DNA of 64,000 nt from Limanda limanda (GCF_963576545.1 NC_083646.1:21704989-21768988), one strand, 5' to 3'; shown: positions 39,401 through 52,300, numbered from the stretch's first letter. The notes: generated from the letters alone by a model not told the origin. Numbers and translations are program-made.

Positions 39401-40379
39401 TCAGTGCACATGCAAGGTAATTATGTACTTACAAGTCCGTAGGACGTTAGATGGGGGCAAAATGAGGGGGCGTACAACAACACCTGAGAAAAGAAGCTGT
39501 ATCCGGCCAGAAACACTCAGTTCACATTTGGGGTCAGATTAATCTACGTCGCATCAAATGATGAAGGCAGAGTGAGGTCAGGACCTCAGAATATTACAGG
39601 GAGAAGCCCAACAGTTCCCACAGAGAGAACAAGTAGAAACTTCTCACTCAGCTAATGTATAGCTACAGGGGATGCACACATGATGGGGTGCTAATTGCAA
39701 TTCACATTATAACTTTTACAAGTTACACCCAATTAGTGCAGTGTATAAAACACACACACACACATTCAGTAGATTTACTTTCTGCTGCCTGCAGTAATTC
39801 ACCTACCAGGTGGTATTACTCACCAAAGATAAAGACATAATGAAGTTAAATCTCTGCCAACACCAACTGTGTCTGTGTTGCACCAGCCTGGAGCTTCATC
39901 CTGCCGTTCCAGGCTGCCCATACAACTTGGCTGAAATGTGGCTTAAAGCTCTGTAAACAGCACTTCTGTGTCTGCGTGGGAATAATCAGTCTCCACGAAG
40001 GGTTGACCCCAACAAAGAAACTGCTCCTCCAGAAAAATTATTCAAACTGCTTCTGTCGCAGCACAGCAGCCTTCTCTAGTGATTTAAGTGCTTTTCTACG
40101 GAGTTTTGTGAACTCAGCTTATCACAACGTTCAAAAAGCCAATTGTCACTATAGGAAATAATACATTCATTCATTTATCTAAGCAAATAATCCTTTTAAA
40201 TGTAAATATGAACTGTGCAAGTCAATAGATTTGTATGCTTTAGTCTCAATGATTATGACAATTGGTCACAGTGGATACAGTCTTTTCTGAATAATGATAC
40301 AAATATCATCTTGATTCACACTTAACACTGTGTCTTCTAATTTCCTCTCTGCTTGGTCTTGTGATCCCTGCTTCTCCCA
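39401..40379. other. Gene desert, segment 14: nothing specific seen
   Basis: No supported gene. A short (AC)n tract lies near 39,751-39,764. Confidence 0.5.
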
Positions 40380-40660
40380 GAGGGACACCCCACCAGCCAC
40401 CCTCAACCCCCAACGCCAGCAGTGTGGTGGCCCCACAGGGCGGCCCGCTTGTCCATGGCCAGTGTTTGTGAAAGGGCCTCTAGCCGTCCTGCACCGTGGC
40501 AAATGAGGCGCGTGACTCATCAGACCAAACATGGGATTAGCCGGTAATGATCTGGCAAATGGTTTTGAGATTGTAATTATGTGGCCCTGTGTTGGATCCA
40601 TGGGGAGAGAGGAAGAGCTGGGTGGAGTGACAAAAGACAGAGAGAGAGAAATGGGTGGAA
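40380..40660. promoter_or_regulatory. Candidate conserved non-coding element
   Basis: A core around 40,500-40,600 strings together GTGACTCATCAG (AP-1 type), GGGATTAGCCGGTAATGATC (bicoid/homeodomain type) and TTGTAATTATGTGG. The left part is GC-rich. A 145-codon frame on the minus strand crosses the block but has no recognisable domain. I favour a regulatory element by texture. Confidence 0.35.
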
Positions 40661-41735
40661 TAAAAGACAAGCGATGGCACAGTGGATGCATACAGCACCT
40701 CACAAAACAACAACCATTACACTTTTAGAAGCACTTGTTAAGTCACTGCCACAATATTTAGTTTGACATGTGTGCAGAACAGAATTTAACTCAGTGTCCG
40801 CTTGACTCATATTGCAATGTTATGGAAGAGAACAACACTTAAACCAGCACAAAAAAAAAAGTTGTGGACCCTTAAAATCTCAGTTTTTTGACATTTGCTG
40901 CCATCTGCAGGTAGTAAAATAGAACTACATGCTGTAGTCGTACATGTTGTAGTTCTATGTATAAACTGTTTGGACTTCTGGCTGATTGTTCCAGCGACTT
41001 CAGCACAGCAGAATATAAAGAGACACAGTGAAAAGGGCAGAAATCATAAACTATTACATCCAATCTTTTGAAAGCCTCTAAAACCACACATGAAAATAAA
41101 GCAAAAAGTCCAACTGGTCAACAGTAGCACAATTTTCTATTTTCACAATTCTCTATTTTCTCATGATATATTTTACTAACACAAGTGCATATAATCATGT
41201 GAATATCACCAAAAAATGCTGGTGTAAATAAAATATGATTAAGCCATGGTGGAGGATTGAATGGATGCATTGATGAAACGTCCTGCATCATACGATGGTT
41301 TCCCAGAACTAACAGTGTTTACAAATGTGTAGAGAGCTGGGGAAGTATATCTGTATTTTGATTGAAGTGCATTACATTGCAATGAGCTCAGGGCTCTCAC
41401 GTTTAACTGTTGGAATTTAGGGTTTTTTCCCCTTCTAAATAAAGTGTATTGCAGCAAACTAATGAGAACGCTTGTTGGCCATTCAATCAGTAAAGACTTC
41501 TAGCCTTTCCTGACTATAGTTATGCTTGCAACATGACGAGGGCGGTTCGACCCCATCCAAGTCTTCTCCAGGTTCAAACCTCAAGGTGGAAAACGGCCGG
41601 TCTTCCTCTTCAAAGTTCATCCCTGGACTTTTTGTGTGCAGTTTTTTCTGTGCTTGCCTAGATTTACAATCTAGAGAAAGATCATCTGTTTGGACAGAAT
41701 AGTGTGTTTCACTCCCTCAAAATACATTTGTGTCA
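40661..41735. other. Gene desert, segment 15: nothing coding seen
   Basis: Contains an 11-bp inverted repeat at 40,919-40,958 with a nested shorter hairpin, and a stretch at 41,540-41,660 ('gggcggttcgacccc...') with a tRNA box-B-like word, possibly an old SINE or LINE fragment. Confidence 0.45.
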
Positions 41736-42185
41736 CAACAGCACCCCCCTGAAGATATTTATATGGTTTTAAGGAATGGGCGTGACAAAATAACTGACTA
41801 GCGCCCCCTAAAGTGAAGTCCCGGCACTAAGATTGGCCGACATGTACAAAAATCGATATGGGAAATTTGTCTTTTCATGACTAACAATAAGTCTGATGAA
41901 CTTCATTAGATCATCTTCAAACTCTATGAATGTTTTCTCAACAAGACGGAGATATAAACTACCTCGGTGTATATGATTTCATCACACGGTATGACCGTGT
42001 TGTGGCGTGACATTTTGATGATTCGCCAAAAAAAAGGGATTCATTATAGCTCCTCTGTGCTTCGTTCTTTCAGCCTCAAACCTCATACACACATTCACAG
42101 TCCCGCCCTGATCAGATCCATATCAATATTGACTCATCATTACAGCGCCATCTGCTGGCTACAGGTAGTGACATGTTTTAAACTT
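41736..42185 (+). repeat. Dispersed fish repeat, unassigned
   Basis: It contains 'gggcgtgacaaaataactgactagcgccccctaaagtgaagtcccgg', 'gatgattcgcc' and a terminal 'cagcgccatctgctggctacaggtagtgacatgttttaaac'. These are words I know from a widespread fish interspersed repeat. The family is not named and no open frame exists. Confidence 0.5.
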
Positions 42186-42600
42186 CGATGAACTGCTCTT
42201 GGCTGCTTTACAATATACAGCTCAAATGAGCTGTACATATAAAAGAACACTTCAAAGGATTCATTAAGCAAATAATTATTTTTTGTCAGTTTGCTTAAAT
42301 GTCACAGTGTCAGTGATGTTAGAATCCTTTGATGTAAAGGTCAAAGATTTATAAGATCTGAAGAGAGAAAAGAGTGTTTTTGACCTGAAAAGATCTAGTC
42401 TAGTATAGAGATAGCCTTAGCACCACCGACTGCCAAAAGGAGGTAAGCCTCGTTTTAAAACTAAAATAGTTAGTGTAGCAGTCGCATACAAGAATATCAA
42501 CAGAGAAGGAGGCTCAGATAATTGTGGATTTGGATTCAATGATAAATCTTGGTCATTAGTTTGTGAAGTAAACAGTTATAGCTTTCATTACAACAGCATC

Positions 42601-44209
42601 AAGACTCCAGTGTCAGAGCAGAAGAAGAAACTCTGCCACTGACATTTAAACCTTCAACTTGTCTGCGGTTAACATCAAGGTCCTGCACGATGTCTATTGT
42701 CAAGATCCACGCTCGAGAGATCTTTGATTCTCGTGGAAACCCAACTGTGGAGGTCGACCTTTACACTGACAAAGGCTTGTTTAGGGCGGCTGTACCAAGT
42801 GGAGCATCAACTGGAATCTACGAAGCCTTGGAGCTCCGGGACAATGACAAGTGTCGCTACCTTGGGAAAGGCGTCTCAAAGGCTGTAGAAAACATAAACT
42901 CAGCCCTTGCACCTGCACTTGTCTGTCAATATGTATCTGTGGTTGAGCAGGAGAAAATTGACCAGATGATGATTGAAATGGACGGAACAGATAACAAATC
43001 CAAGTTTGGAGCAAATGCGATCCTGGGTGTGTCTCTGGCTGTTTGCAAAGCTGGTGCAGCAGAGAAAGGAGTCCCCCTGTATCGTCACATTGCTGACCTC
43101 GCAGGAAACCCTTAGGTTATCCTACCTGTGCCGGCCTTTAATGTGATCAACGGCGGCTCTCATGCAGGAAACAAGCTCGCAATGCAGGAATTCATGATCC
43201 TGCCCATTGTTGCGAGCACCTTCAAAGAAGCCATGCGCATTGGAGTCGAGGTCTACCACAATCTCAAAAACGTCATCAAGAAGAAATATGGACAGGATGC
43301 CACCAATGTAGGAGATGAAGGTGGTTTTGCCCCAAACATCTTGGAAATCAAGGAAGCGCTGGAGTTGGTGAAAGAGGCCATTGCCATAGCAGGATACACA
43401 GATGAGGTTGTGATTGGTATGGATGTGGCAGCATCTGAATTCTACCGTGAGGGAAAATACGACCTGGACTTCAAGTCTCCTGATGACCCAAACCGTTACA
43501 TCACTCCTGACGAGCTGGCTGATCTCTACAAGAGCTTTGTGAAGGATTATCCAGTGGTTTCCATTGAGGATCCCTTTGACCAGGACGACTGGGCTGCCTG
43601 GACCAACTTCACTGGGAGCATGGACATCCAGGTCGTTGGAGACGATCTGACTGTTACCAACCCCAGTCGCATCAGCAAGGCTATGGAATCCTGCAACTGT
43701 CTGCTGCTGAAAGTCAATCAGATCGGCACAGTCACCGAGTCGATGAAAGCCTGTAAGATGGCGCAGGAGAGCGGCTGGGGTGTGATGGTCAGCCATCGCT
43801 CTGGCGAAACTGAGGACACCTTCATCGCAGATTTGGTGGTCGGCCTTTGCACTGGACAGATCAAGACTGGGGCACCTTGTCGCTCTGAGCGTTTGGCCAA
43901 ATACAACCAGATTCTTAGAATTGAAGAGGAGTAGGGGGACAAGGCTCAATTCACTGGAAAAAACTTCAGAAAACCATTGTAAATGGATGACGCATTTACT
44001 TCACATACAAATGGATTCACACACAAATACATAGGCAAAACACATTGAATCTTGATTAATATAGTAACTAATGTAGACCCATTCATGTGCTTACTGTGGT
44101 TTATAGACAGAACAAACTGTAGTGACTTTTGACATTACATGACTTACTAATTGTGATGAAAAAAGCTGCACTGCAGAAAAAAAATAAAAATAAAAGACTC
44201 CAGTGTCAG
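42601..44209 (+). mobile_element. Retroposed cDNA insertion with 16-bp target-site duplication
   Basis: The sequence AAGACTCCAGTGTCAG occurs at 42,601-42,616 and again, identically, at 44,194-44,209. Between the copies lie a short 5' leader, an intronless enolase coding sequence, a 3' trailer of about 190 bp and an A-rich tail (AAAAAAAATAAAAATAAAA region, 44,177-44,195) that abuts the right copy. This arrangement is the signature of a LINE-machinery retrocopy. The perfect duplication suggests the insertion is not very old. Confidence 0.93.
42690..43982 (+). pseudogene. Enolase processed pseudogene (muscle-type, eno3-like)
   Basis: Enolase converts 2-phosphoglycerate to phosphoenolpyruvate in glycolysis. 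This copy has no introns and reads as enolase from [18 protein letters not shown] to a terminal NFRKPL, 431 codons with the natural stop TAA at 43,980, against about 434 residues in the family. Two nonsense codons break it: TAG at 43,113-43,115 (probably from GAG, just before VILPVPAF) and TAG at 43,932-43,934 (probably from TTG, after RIEEE). A 6-bp in-frame deletion removes two residues before SCNCLLL. Catalytic and metal-site contexts are otherwise present: the SHAGNK loop, [37 protein letters not shown] and SHRSGET. Without readthrough the first stop gives only 141 residues, without an active site. Words such as SVVEQEKID and [12 protein letters not shown] recall fish eno3 more than eno1; the parent assignment is from memory. 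Confidence 0.93.
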
Positions 44210-45844
44210 GCCCTCGGTCCTCCAGAGTAGGATTGTACCTGGATCACAGTGCAGGTGTTCTGTCCTTCTACACGACTCTGACACCATGACTCTCCTCCAC
44301 AGAGTCCAGACCACACTCACTCAGCCTCACTATGCTGGAGTTAGGCTTTATTATGGATCCACAGCTGAGTTCTGTAAATCAAATAGACTTGAGTCATTAA
44401 AAGCAGGGCTTTAGATTCTGTGTTTAAATCTTTAACTTCTTTTGTCTCCATGTTTGTTGATCAAAGTTTGTTGTGGTGACGTTTCTGCTCGGCACAGAGA
44501 TCAGCTGTCAATCAAACTCCGACCTTCCAAAATGACAAATCTGCGGCCGAGTCTGCAACCGTCCAGCAGCATCTGGAATAAAGACATCAAATCAGCAGTT
44601 GCCATGATTCCCAGTTAAACTGGAACAACGGCTGACAAACCACGTCCCTACGCATATTTATGTGAATTTTACATTTTGTTTCCTGTCTATGTGTGTTGTA
44701 TTTATTGTGTTTTTATGTTTTTATGTTCATTGTATGCACCATGGCCAGGCCTGATTCTTCTGATTCTGATGTCACTAAAATGTTTCTGAAACTCAGCCAT
44801 CTATATGTTGATATTCACACCTGTGCTTTATACTAACCATAAATATCTGCGGTGAATAGGATCAAATACTAGAACTGTTTGATTCTGTCTGTAACATGTT
44901 TCACTTCACCAGCATTAAAACGTCAACGCTGCCAAATCATGACTCAGTGCACACGTGCCTTTATTGTGAAGTCGGAGAACTTGTCCTTGAATCCTCTTAG
45001 CAGATTAGCCTCTCAGAAGCAAACCCTTCAGTTGCCATGATGGAAGTGAGACGAACACTGTTTTACACTGTAACTAAACACAACATCCAAGCTGAGTGAG
45101 ATGCCTTGTTTGCACAATGTCAGATGAAAACCAGAGGGATTCAGAGGAGGATGACGATTCTGACAGTGACAGTGAGTCAAGTGGAAACGGTTCATCTTTC
45201 ACTGCCTCTCTCAGCAGCTTCATTTCAGGTGGGTCACTCACATCTTTCTGTTTTTTTTAAATTAAATTCTTTAAGGGAAAGCACCACTATTAATGATGGC
45301 TTTGCTCACTTTAAGGGACTCATTAGGTCCTCTTCATCGCAGCAGCCATTATTACCTTGGCATGATCACGAGAACCAATGAGGATCAGAAAACATTCCCT
45401 CCCTCTTTATAGCAGATGTTTCTAATGTAGTGAAGAAAATCTAATATCTGGGTGACATCGGTAAAGATGACGATGACGATGTGCAGCATCAGTGCTGTAA
45501 ACTGCACAAGCCAACATGTCAGCACTCAAATCTTCCATTTGTATAGATGATTTTAAAATAGCCCTGTTTTTAACCTACTGTTCTCCACTTTGCACAGCAC
45601 ACTTACTGTAGGGTGCAGCTACAGTCATGCAAAACGGATAAAGCATCAGGTGGCATTCAGAATTTTGCACTTGAACTAATATGAAGGGTATAGTTGAATG
45701 TAATGCAGCTATTATTACCGTTAACATAACAAATGTGCTTCTATTAAACTGTTGAAATATCTAATGTATACAGACGTTGCAAGATAAGGTCATATTCATT
45801 TAGCCAATGTTTTAAATTTAATTGTTTGTAATGTGTCAGTGGAG
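44210..45844. other. Intergenic region between enolase retrocopy and cyb5r4 promoter
   Basis: 44,420-44,640 ('catgtttgttgatcaaagtttgttgtggtgacgtttctg...gatcagctgtcaatcaaactcc') resembles a common fish repeat. An acidic open exon-like frame lies at 45,117-45,233. A GATGAC tandem stretch is near 45,466-45,481. No other gene seen. Confidence 0.5.
45117..45233 (+). CDS. Possible unrecognised small exon, acidic
   Basis: From ATG at 45,117 the frame encodes MSDENQRDSEEDDDSDSDSE and then a Ser-rich segment ending ...SSFISG-like, followed at 45,234 by GTGGGT, a usable splice donor. An in-frame TGA lies upstream of the ATG (45,093). Alternatively 'ttgtttgcacaatgtcag' just before could be a splice acceptor, making this an internal exon. 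Unspliced, the frame runs on to a TAA at about 45,258. The Asp/Glu/Ser bias is unlike its surroundings. I do not recognise the protein and see no partner exon before cyb5r4 starts. It may be a first exon of a small gene, an alternative upstream exon, or chance. Confidence 0.25.
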
Positions 45845-46312
45845 GATGACGGACAGGAAGCGGTGCAGCGTCGCAGCGTCGCAGCGTGATGACACCGTGT
45901 GTTGACGATGAGGTCAGAATGTGCGACGGTGGTTGTAGTCCTCACGGAGGCGTAAAACTCTAACGCTGGATTTAGCTCTTAATTCATCTCTGGACGCGAA
46001 GGAACGAGCGGAGTTTGCGTGCATGTGATGGAACTAACGCTTTAAATATGAACGTTCATCAAAATGTAATACGGCGATGTATAATTAGCTGTTATACGCG
46101 AGGTTGCTCGTTAGCCTAGCTTAGATTAGCCTCCTAGCTAAGCAGCATTGCCTAACACAGTTTTTAAAGTTATGTTTGACAACACCGAGGAAGTCTGTCG
46201 CGGCAACACCCAGCAGTCAGTGTGACTACAGGCTGTCGTTCATGTGTTCCTGTGGTAAACTGGTTAAATAGGGTTTCTCCGGCACTGGGACTGTCTCCGA
46301 AGCGTTTCCAAC
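45845..46312 (+). promoter_or_regulatory. cyb5r4: Probable cyb5r4 promoter and 5' UTR
   Basis: CpG-richer than its surroundings. It has an ETS-like ACAGGAAGCGG (45,853), three tandem 8-bp units GCAGCGTC/G (45,865-45,888), GATGAC words, and a GCTAGC/TTAGCC-rich stretch (46,110-46,145) before the coding start. No TATA box was seen, as expected for a housekeeping-type promoter. The transcription start cannot be placed exactly. Confidence 0.5.
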
Positions 46313-49300
46313 ATGTTGAACATCCCGACCCAGTCCTTCCCTGCGACCAGCTCCCAGCAGCGGGTCTCAGCCGCCGGGCAGTCCGGGAGGAGCAAGGTAC
46401 CTCCACCTCCACAGCACCTTGACATGTTCTTTATACACTGAGTTGACCTGCTTTACAAAACCTGACCGAGACAGATATACTTCAATATGAAATGCACAGT
46501 TCGAGGCTAAATCTTGGGTTATTTCACTGTGTTGGTTTCATGAAGTATTCTGGTGTCAATTTCAAATGAAAGTGGCATGCAAGCATTATTCTGTAGGATG
46601 AAGATGATGCTTTACAGTTGGTCTTAATGGCTCTTCACACATCTCCAGATGAGAATGAAACTAACGTGACTCTGCCCTTACCCGATCAGGTGGCCTTGAA
46701 GCCTGGTCACAGTCTCATGGACTGGGTCCGGTTCGCCAAGAGTGGTAAAGATCTGACCGGGCTCAGAGGACGTCTGATCGAAGTGACCCAGGAAGAGCTG
46801 AAGAAACACAACACGAGAAATGACTGCTGGACCTGCATTCGAGGTGAGCCCACGTGTTTGTGTCGTTGCGTGGTCGTTTATCCTAAATATGAGAAGATGA
46901 GCCGAACTCGGTTTGGTTCAATCAAGTATTTATTTAGAAAGCAATGAAAAAGTTGAACAACAAAGCAATGGGCACACAGCACACTGCCCGGCACTCTAGC
47001 AGCACCGGACAGTCCTGAGTCACATCAAAATGCCTCAATCAGCCGGCGTCTGTCTTATTTTATAACAGTCCTTCGTTCTTCCTCGATAGTGCGCAGGCGT
47101 ACTGAAGTGAACAGGAGCCACTCCCAATCTCACTCCTCCTCTGATAGTTGCGAGGCAAAATGTTCCCTTCTTGAAAGGCCTTGACACAGCTGATGCCATG
47201 TCGGTCGAACTGTTGTTGTTGGAGTAGAGAATTTAACTCCTTGAACTCTGTCTGATGTCGAATGCAGCTAAGGGAATTCTGCTTTAATATCAAAAGTTAG
47301 AAATGAGAACAAGTAAAAGATTCATGATTAACACCAAGCAGCAACGGTTATTAAAATCATTTGTATGAAGGCATAATATCTGACCCAAACTGCTCCTGTC
47401 CCAATCCATCTATCTTTTTAGTTTAGAGTTCAGTCAGACACAGACTAGCTAAAATTTGAAATCCTAACAGTTGACCTGGAACAGGGCTGGTTCCCACTAT
47501 GGAGGACACTTAATGGCAGTCAAATGATCCTCGATTCCACTTTGACCTGAAGTAGTGTTTTAGAGTGGTGTGTTCCAGACTAAACAGCCCATTAGGAATG
47601 ACAGCTAGACCAAACCACTGACTGCACCCTCACAGACTTGCTTCTCCCCCAGTGTGCAACTGGACTCTAGGATGAACTGATTTCAAATGTTTGGGTTTCA
47701 AGGTCATAACCTGAGTCATACAATTTACAATTAAAAAGGTTTTATTGAATTCCTGAAAATTCTTCTCTACAGGAGTTAAGACAGACATGGATGTTAATCA
47801 TAATGAAGTGGTTGTCAGAGGTATTAAACCCTGAGGTGGGGTTTCCTATGTTTTCAGGTATGGTGTACAATATCAGCCCCTACATGGATTACCACCCTGG
47901 TGGAGAAGAGGAGCTTATGAAAGCAGCTGGGATTGATGCCACAGACATCTTTGATCAGGTATGTAAGGTCAATCAATCAAATATTCTCAAATCACAATTT
48001 GCCTCTTAGGGCTTCACAAGGTCCCTTAACAAGAGTGAGGAGAAACTACCAAAACCTCAGAGAGAGTCAGTGATTGATCCCTCCTCTGGAAGGGACAGAA
48101 GTGTAATAGATGACAAATGTAGTAAAGAAAGTTAATAACAAATTTAACTATTCCAAGTTCAAGGTGCAGTCCTAATTTTCCAGGTACTGCAGTCACAATT
48201 AAAAATGACTTTAACCTTGATGATTGAAATAGTCCAAGAGTTAATTCAGCACTGTAATTAATTGGTGTTTATTATTTGGAAATTATTTTCAACTGGTGAA
48301 AGATAGTATCATTAACTTACAAATATTAGCCACATGCTTGGTCTTTATTGCTCACTGTGGCCAATGGATGCCTGCCCAAGCAGGAACTATAACTTGTTCC
48401 TCAAACAGAGCGTAAACAAGACCAAGGTCATTGGGAGGACTAGGGCTAATTTTGTTTTGGTGGCCTTGTGAGTGCTGTAACTTGTTAAATGTAGGTGTGG
48501 GCAGCCTTTGCATTTGTTGCTATAGTAATGTGCATGCTTGTTACACAGGTGCATCGTTGGGTGAACTATGAGTCCATGCTGAAAGAGTGCCTGGTGGGCA
48601 GGATGGCCACTAAAACTGCAATTAAAGGTACACACACTCACACACACACACACACACCTTTTGACATTTCATTTAAATTTGTTTAGGGTTAATACTTGTA
48701 GCTCAGAATCCATTTTCAGTCATGTCCTGCAGAGGAGTGTAATATTTAGTAGTAGTGTGACAGTGAGTCTAACCCTATTCTAAAGTTAAATCTTTGCTAT
48801 AGTGTTATTTCTGTTTTTCTTCTCAGCCATCATCCCTCCTCCACCACTGACTGGACTCGCCCCACCTACATCATTGGCCCCTCCCTCCGACAAAGACTCC
48901 CGACCTCGGTATAAAACATAGGAAATATGATTCACACATTTATACATAAAGGCATGAGCACATTCATACTTAAACTTCATTATTGTCTCCTGTCTGTTGT
49001 TGATGTAGGTACGACTGGTTCCAAACTGACGCGACTGCTCATGTAGTCATTTATGCCAAAAGAAAGGTAACTCCTCCTACACACAACCATGAGGCATCAG
49101 GCTAGTAACTGATCCCATAAACTGCTTTCAGACCACAACTCTGAATAATCTCCTAAAATTATCCTGGAATAGCTGCATGTGAGAATGGAAATGCCCGGGT
49201 CAGTTACACCCGAAATAATGGTAAACTCTGGATAATGAGCGAGTCCATGTGAGAACACATCAGAAGATTATCCAGACAGTTCACTGAGAGCGACTGAGCG

Positions 49301-52300
49301 TTTTGATGACATTTTAACATGTTATAGATGCAAAACTGAAAAAAAAAAAAAAAAAGAATACAAATATCTCTTGGTAAGAAGAGGTGCCTTACACGTAGAC
49401 TTTTAAAGGTGACATATTTCTGCTTATTGTTTCTGTTCTGTCAGATCCCCAGCTCAGGCTGCACAACTGTTGACCTCAAGGCGGGTGTTCTACGACTGGA
49501 AGTACTGCTTGGCAAAATGTCCTACATGATACATTTCCGTGAGTAGAGATGTGGCTTTCTACATTTACTTGTGTTGTCCTCAGTAAGAATATAACTAAAA
49601 CACACTTGTAGTTTACTCCCTGTGTCTCTTCTCTCTCTCCGCTGAAGCCCTTTGTAACTTCTGTTTGTGAAAAAAGTTTGTTTGTTACTGCCAGTATTAG
49701 CTGTTGTTTTAGAAGGTGGTCATCCAGTAGAGTGGGGTTAATAACAAACAACTACATTTGTGTATTCCTATTATATAATTCCTGTCTGCGGACAACAGAA
49801 CAAGTACCGTACATGTGTACAATGAAGTAAATCACATTGAATACATCATGTCAAAGCTTTATCATGACCTATAGTTGTGACACACATGATGTGCTATATT
49901 GAGGCACAAGTATTTAACAAACATGAACCACTGCTGCTCCATTAAGATACTACACAAAACAGACTGACCAGTAAATGTAAAACTCCTGAGTAGTGTAATG
50001 TAACTCATAGTTTTCAGTTGTTGTTTTCGTTTTGTCACTGAGGTGTTGTTGTCTGTTGGGTTTTTGTTGAAAGTATGCCGTCAGACAAGGTACCGAGTGA
50101 TTAAACATGGACACAGACATAATATTCAGAATTTGTTTGTAAAGTTATTGTTTGTTTTCCTCCTCGTTCAGGTCTCACTGATGAAGTTGAGGAAAATGTT
50201 TCTGGTAAGACAACAGGTTGATTCTGTTTGACAAAAAGGTTTTTTAAATCTGTGCTTAAGTAAATTTTTCATATATCATTTGTTTCAACAGTCCACAGTG
50301 CTTTCTCAGTGGGAAAGATCCAGGTCACGTTACGGAAACGGTCTCAAGGCAAATGGACAAGTCTCGGTCAACCACTTGAATTCCACAACTCATTTCTATA
50401 CAAAAAAGACAGAGGTGAGATTCCAAGTCAGAGAAATCAGAAGTATAAGAAAGATTGTGCAGGCTCCACACAGTGGGAGGCAATTCCTCCTTCATGTTCT
50501 GTATCTTTATTTTAAGCTTTATTCAGATGACATCTGACATTTGCTCCGCTATCAGGAACCCAACTAAAAAGTAAAAACGACATCACTGATCTTTTCTCAG
50601 CTCCCTACTACCGGGATTGTGTGTTGGTGTCTAAGACTGAGGTGAACCACAACACCCATGTGTTCAGACTGCAACTCCCTCGTGGGACTGTCATGCATGT
50701 GCCTGTTGGAAAACATGTCTACCTCAAAGGCCTCATTCAAGGTAAGAACTCAAGCAACAGACAACAGACAACAGACACTGTACAGGATACAATGACAGGA
50801 CATCTGCGAAGTTTATCTTACTGCTCACTGAACCCCCTGAAAAGAAGACTTAACTGCATCATACAGAGGTTTTTCTGATATGTAGTCGATCATAATTTTT
50901 TAGATTTTGATCCACACAATCAGGTGATCAGTTCACATCAAAAACACAATATCTTTTTTCAGTGTTGTATAATGTATATTAGAGGTTTATGAAAACCTAC
51001 AGTTGTTTTTTGCACATTTTTCCTATATTTTACAGGATTTTATTAAGTATTGAATAGGTTTTTAAACATGGCAACATAAACAATGTCCTTTAGGTGGCAC
51101 CAAACCTTTCTAAAGCAAGTCTTCACTCTCATGGAGAGCACTATAGATCATCATTACATAATATAGTATTGTATGAGTTTAAACGTGTCTCAAAATATGG
51201 TCCAATCTTCATCTATGCTACACCTATGAACAGATTTCAATAAACACACAAATCATCGTGTGGTTCTTGTCCTTCCTGAATACATCATTAAACATTCAAA
51301 GTGTATGTTGGTATCTGAACTCTGCGGCTAATGTCTTCAACAAACATTTGAGTTGATTTGGAGTCAAAAGTTTCCAAACTAAGTCCGATCAGGGATTACA
51401 TGTTTGTGAATTACTTTCATCGATACACTCTTCGCTCAGAGTTTGATTTGCAAGTTGCATTTGCAGATCTCAGAAATCCTCTGCTCATCAGTTGTCAATT
51501 TGCATAAAGCTGGAAGGGGTTACAGAGTCTTTTCATAAAGTTTAGACCACACACACACACACACTGTCTATTTTCAGACTGGACTGGGCCCAATATATTT
51601 TATACAGTTGTATTTGATATAAAGTTTGTTTTTGTCCTGTTGTCCACATCCAGACAGCGAGGTGGTGAGGCCGTACACTCCAGTAGATGAGAACCTGGCA
51701 GCGGCCTCTCAGCGCTCCTCACAGGACTCAGATCTCTACCTCATGATCAAAGTTTACCCTGATGGAGTGTTCACTCAACACCTCAACAACATGCACACTG
51801 GTGAGTCACCAGGCTGTCACATGACTTTTAGAAGAACTTTATTAGGAACACCTGTTGTTAAAATATCAAAATATAGCCTGTAAAGAAATATTTAAAGTTT
51901 TACATGGTGTGGTTTAGGACTCACTGAAATAATAACATATGCCATCAGACAATAATAATGTTACAAAAATATTACATTTACTCATCTGCTTTAAAATGAT
52001 TTGGAAGTAAATATAATATAATGACATTCTATGTTATATGTATAATGATATCAAAACTATGATTCCAGATCCATTATTTTAAGGTGTGGGCATTATTGCT
52101 CTTTTACTAGTTATGAATGTTTTAGTTATAGTTTTGGATTCATACTTTTTTATTGAACTGAGTTTTTGAGTTGCTCTTTGTTTTTGGCTAGGGACATTTC
52201 TTTAGTGTAAAGGTGGATTCAGAGTTTCCCATCACATCCTTTTTAATTTGCTTTTGTTAAAGTTATTTACAGCTGCTCTCTCTAGCAAAATATTGTCTCT

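Noticed and set aside
40266..40703. A 145-codon minus-strand frame
   Set aside because: No domain, low-complexity Ser/Pro segments and overlap with a candidate regulatory block. No splice support.
43122..43949. A 275-codon open frame on the minus strand
   Set aside because: It lies exactly antisense to the enolase retrocopy. Long antisense frames are common opposite conserved coding sequence, and the translation has no recognisable domain.
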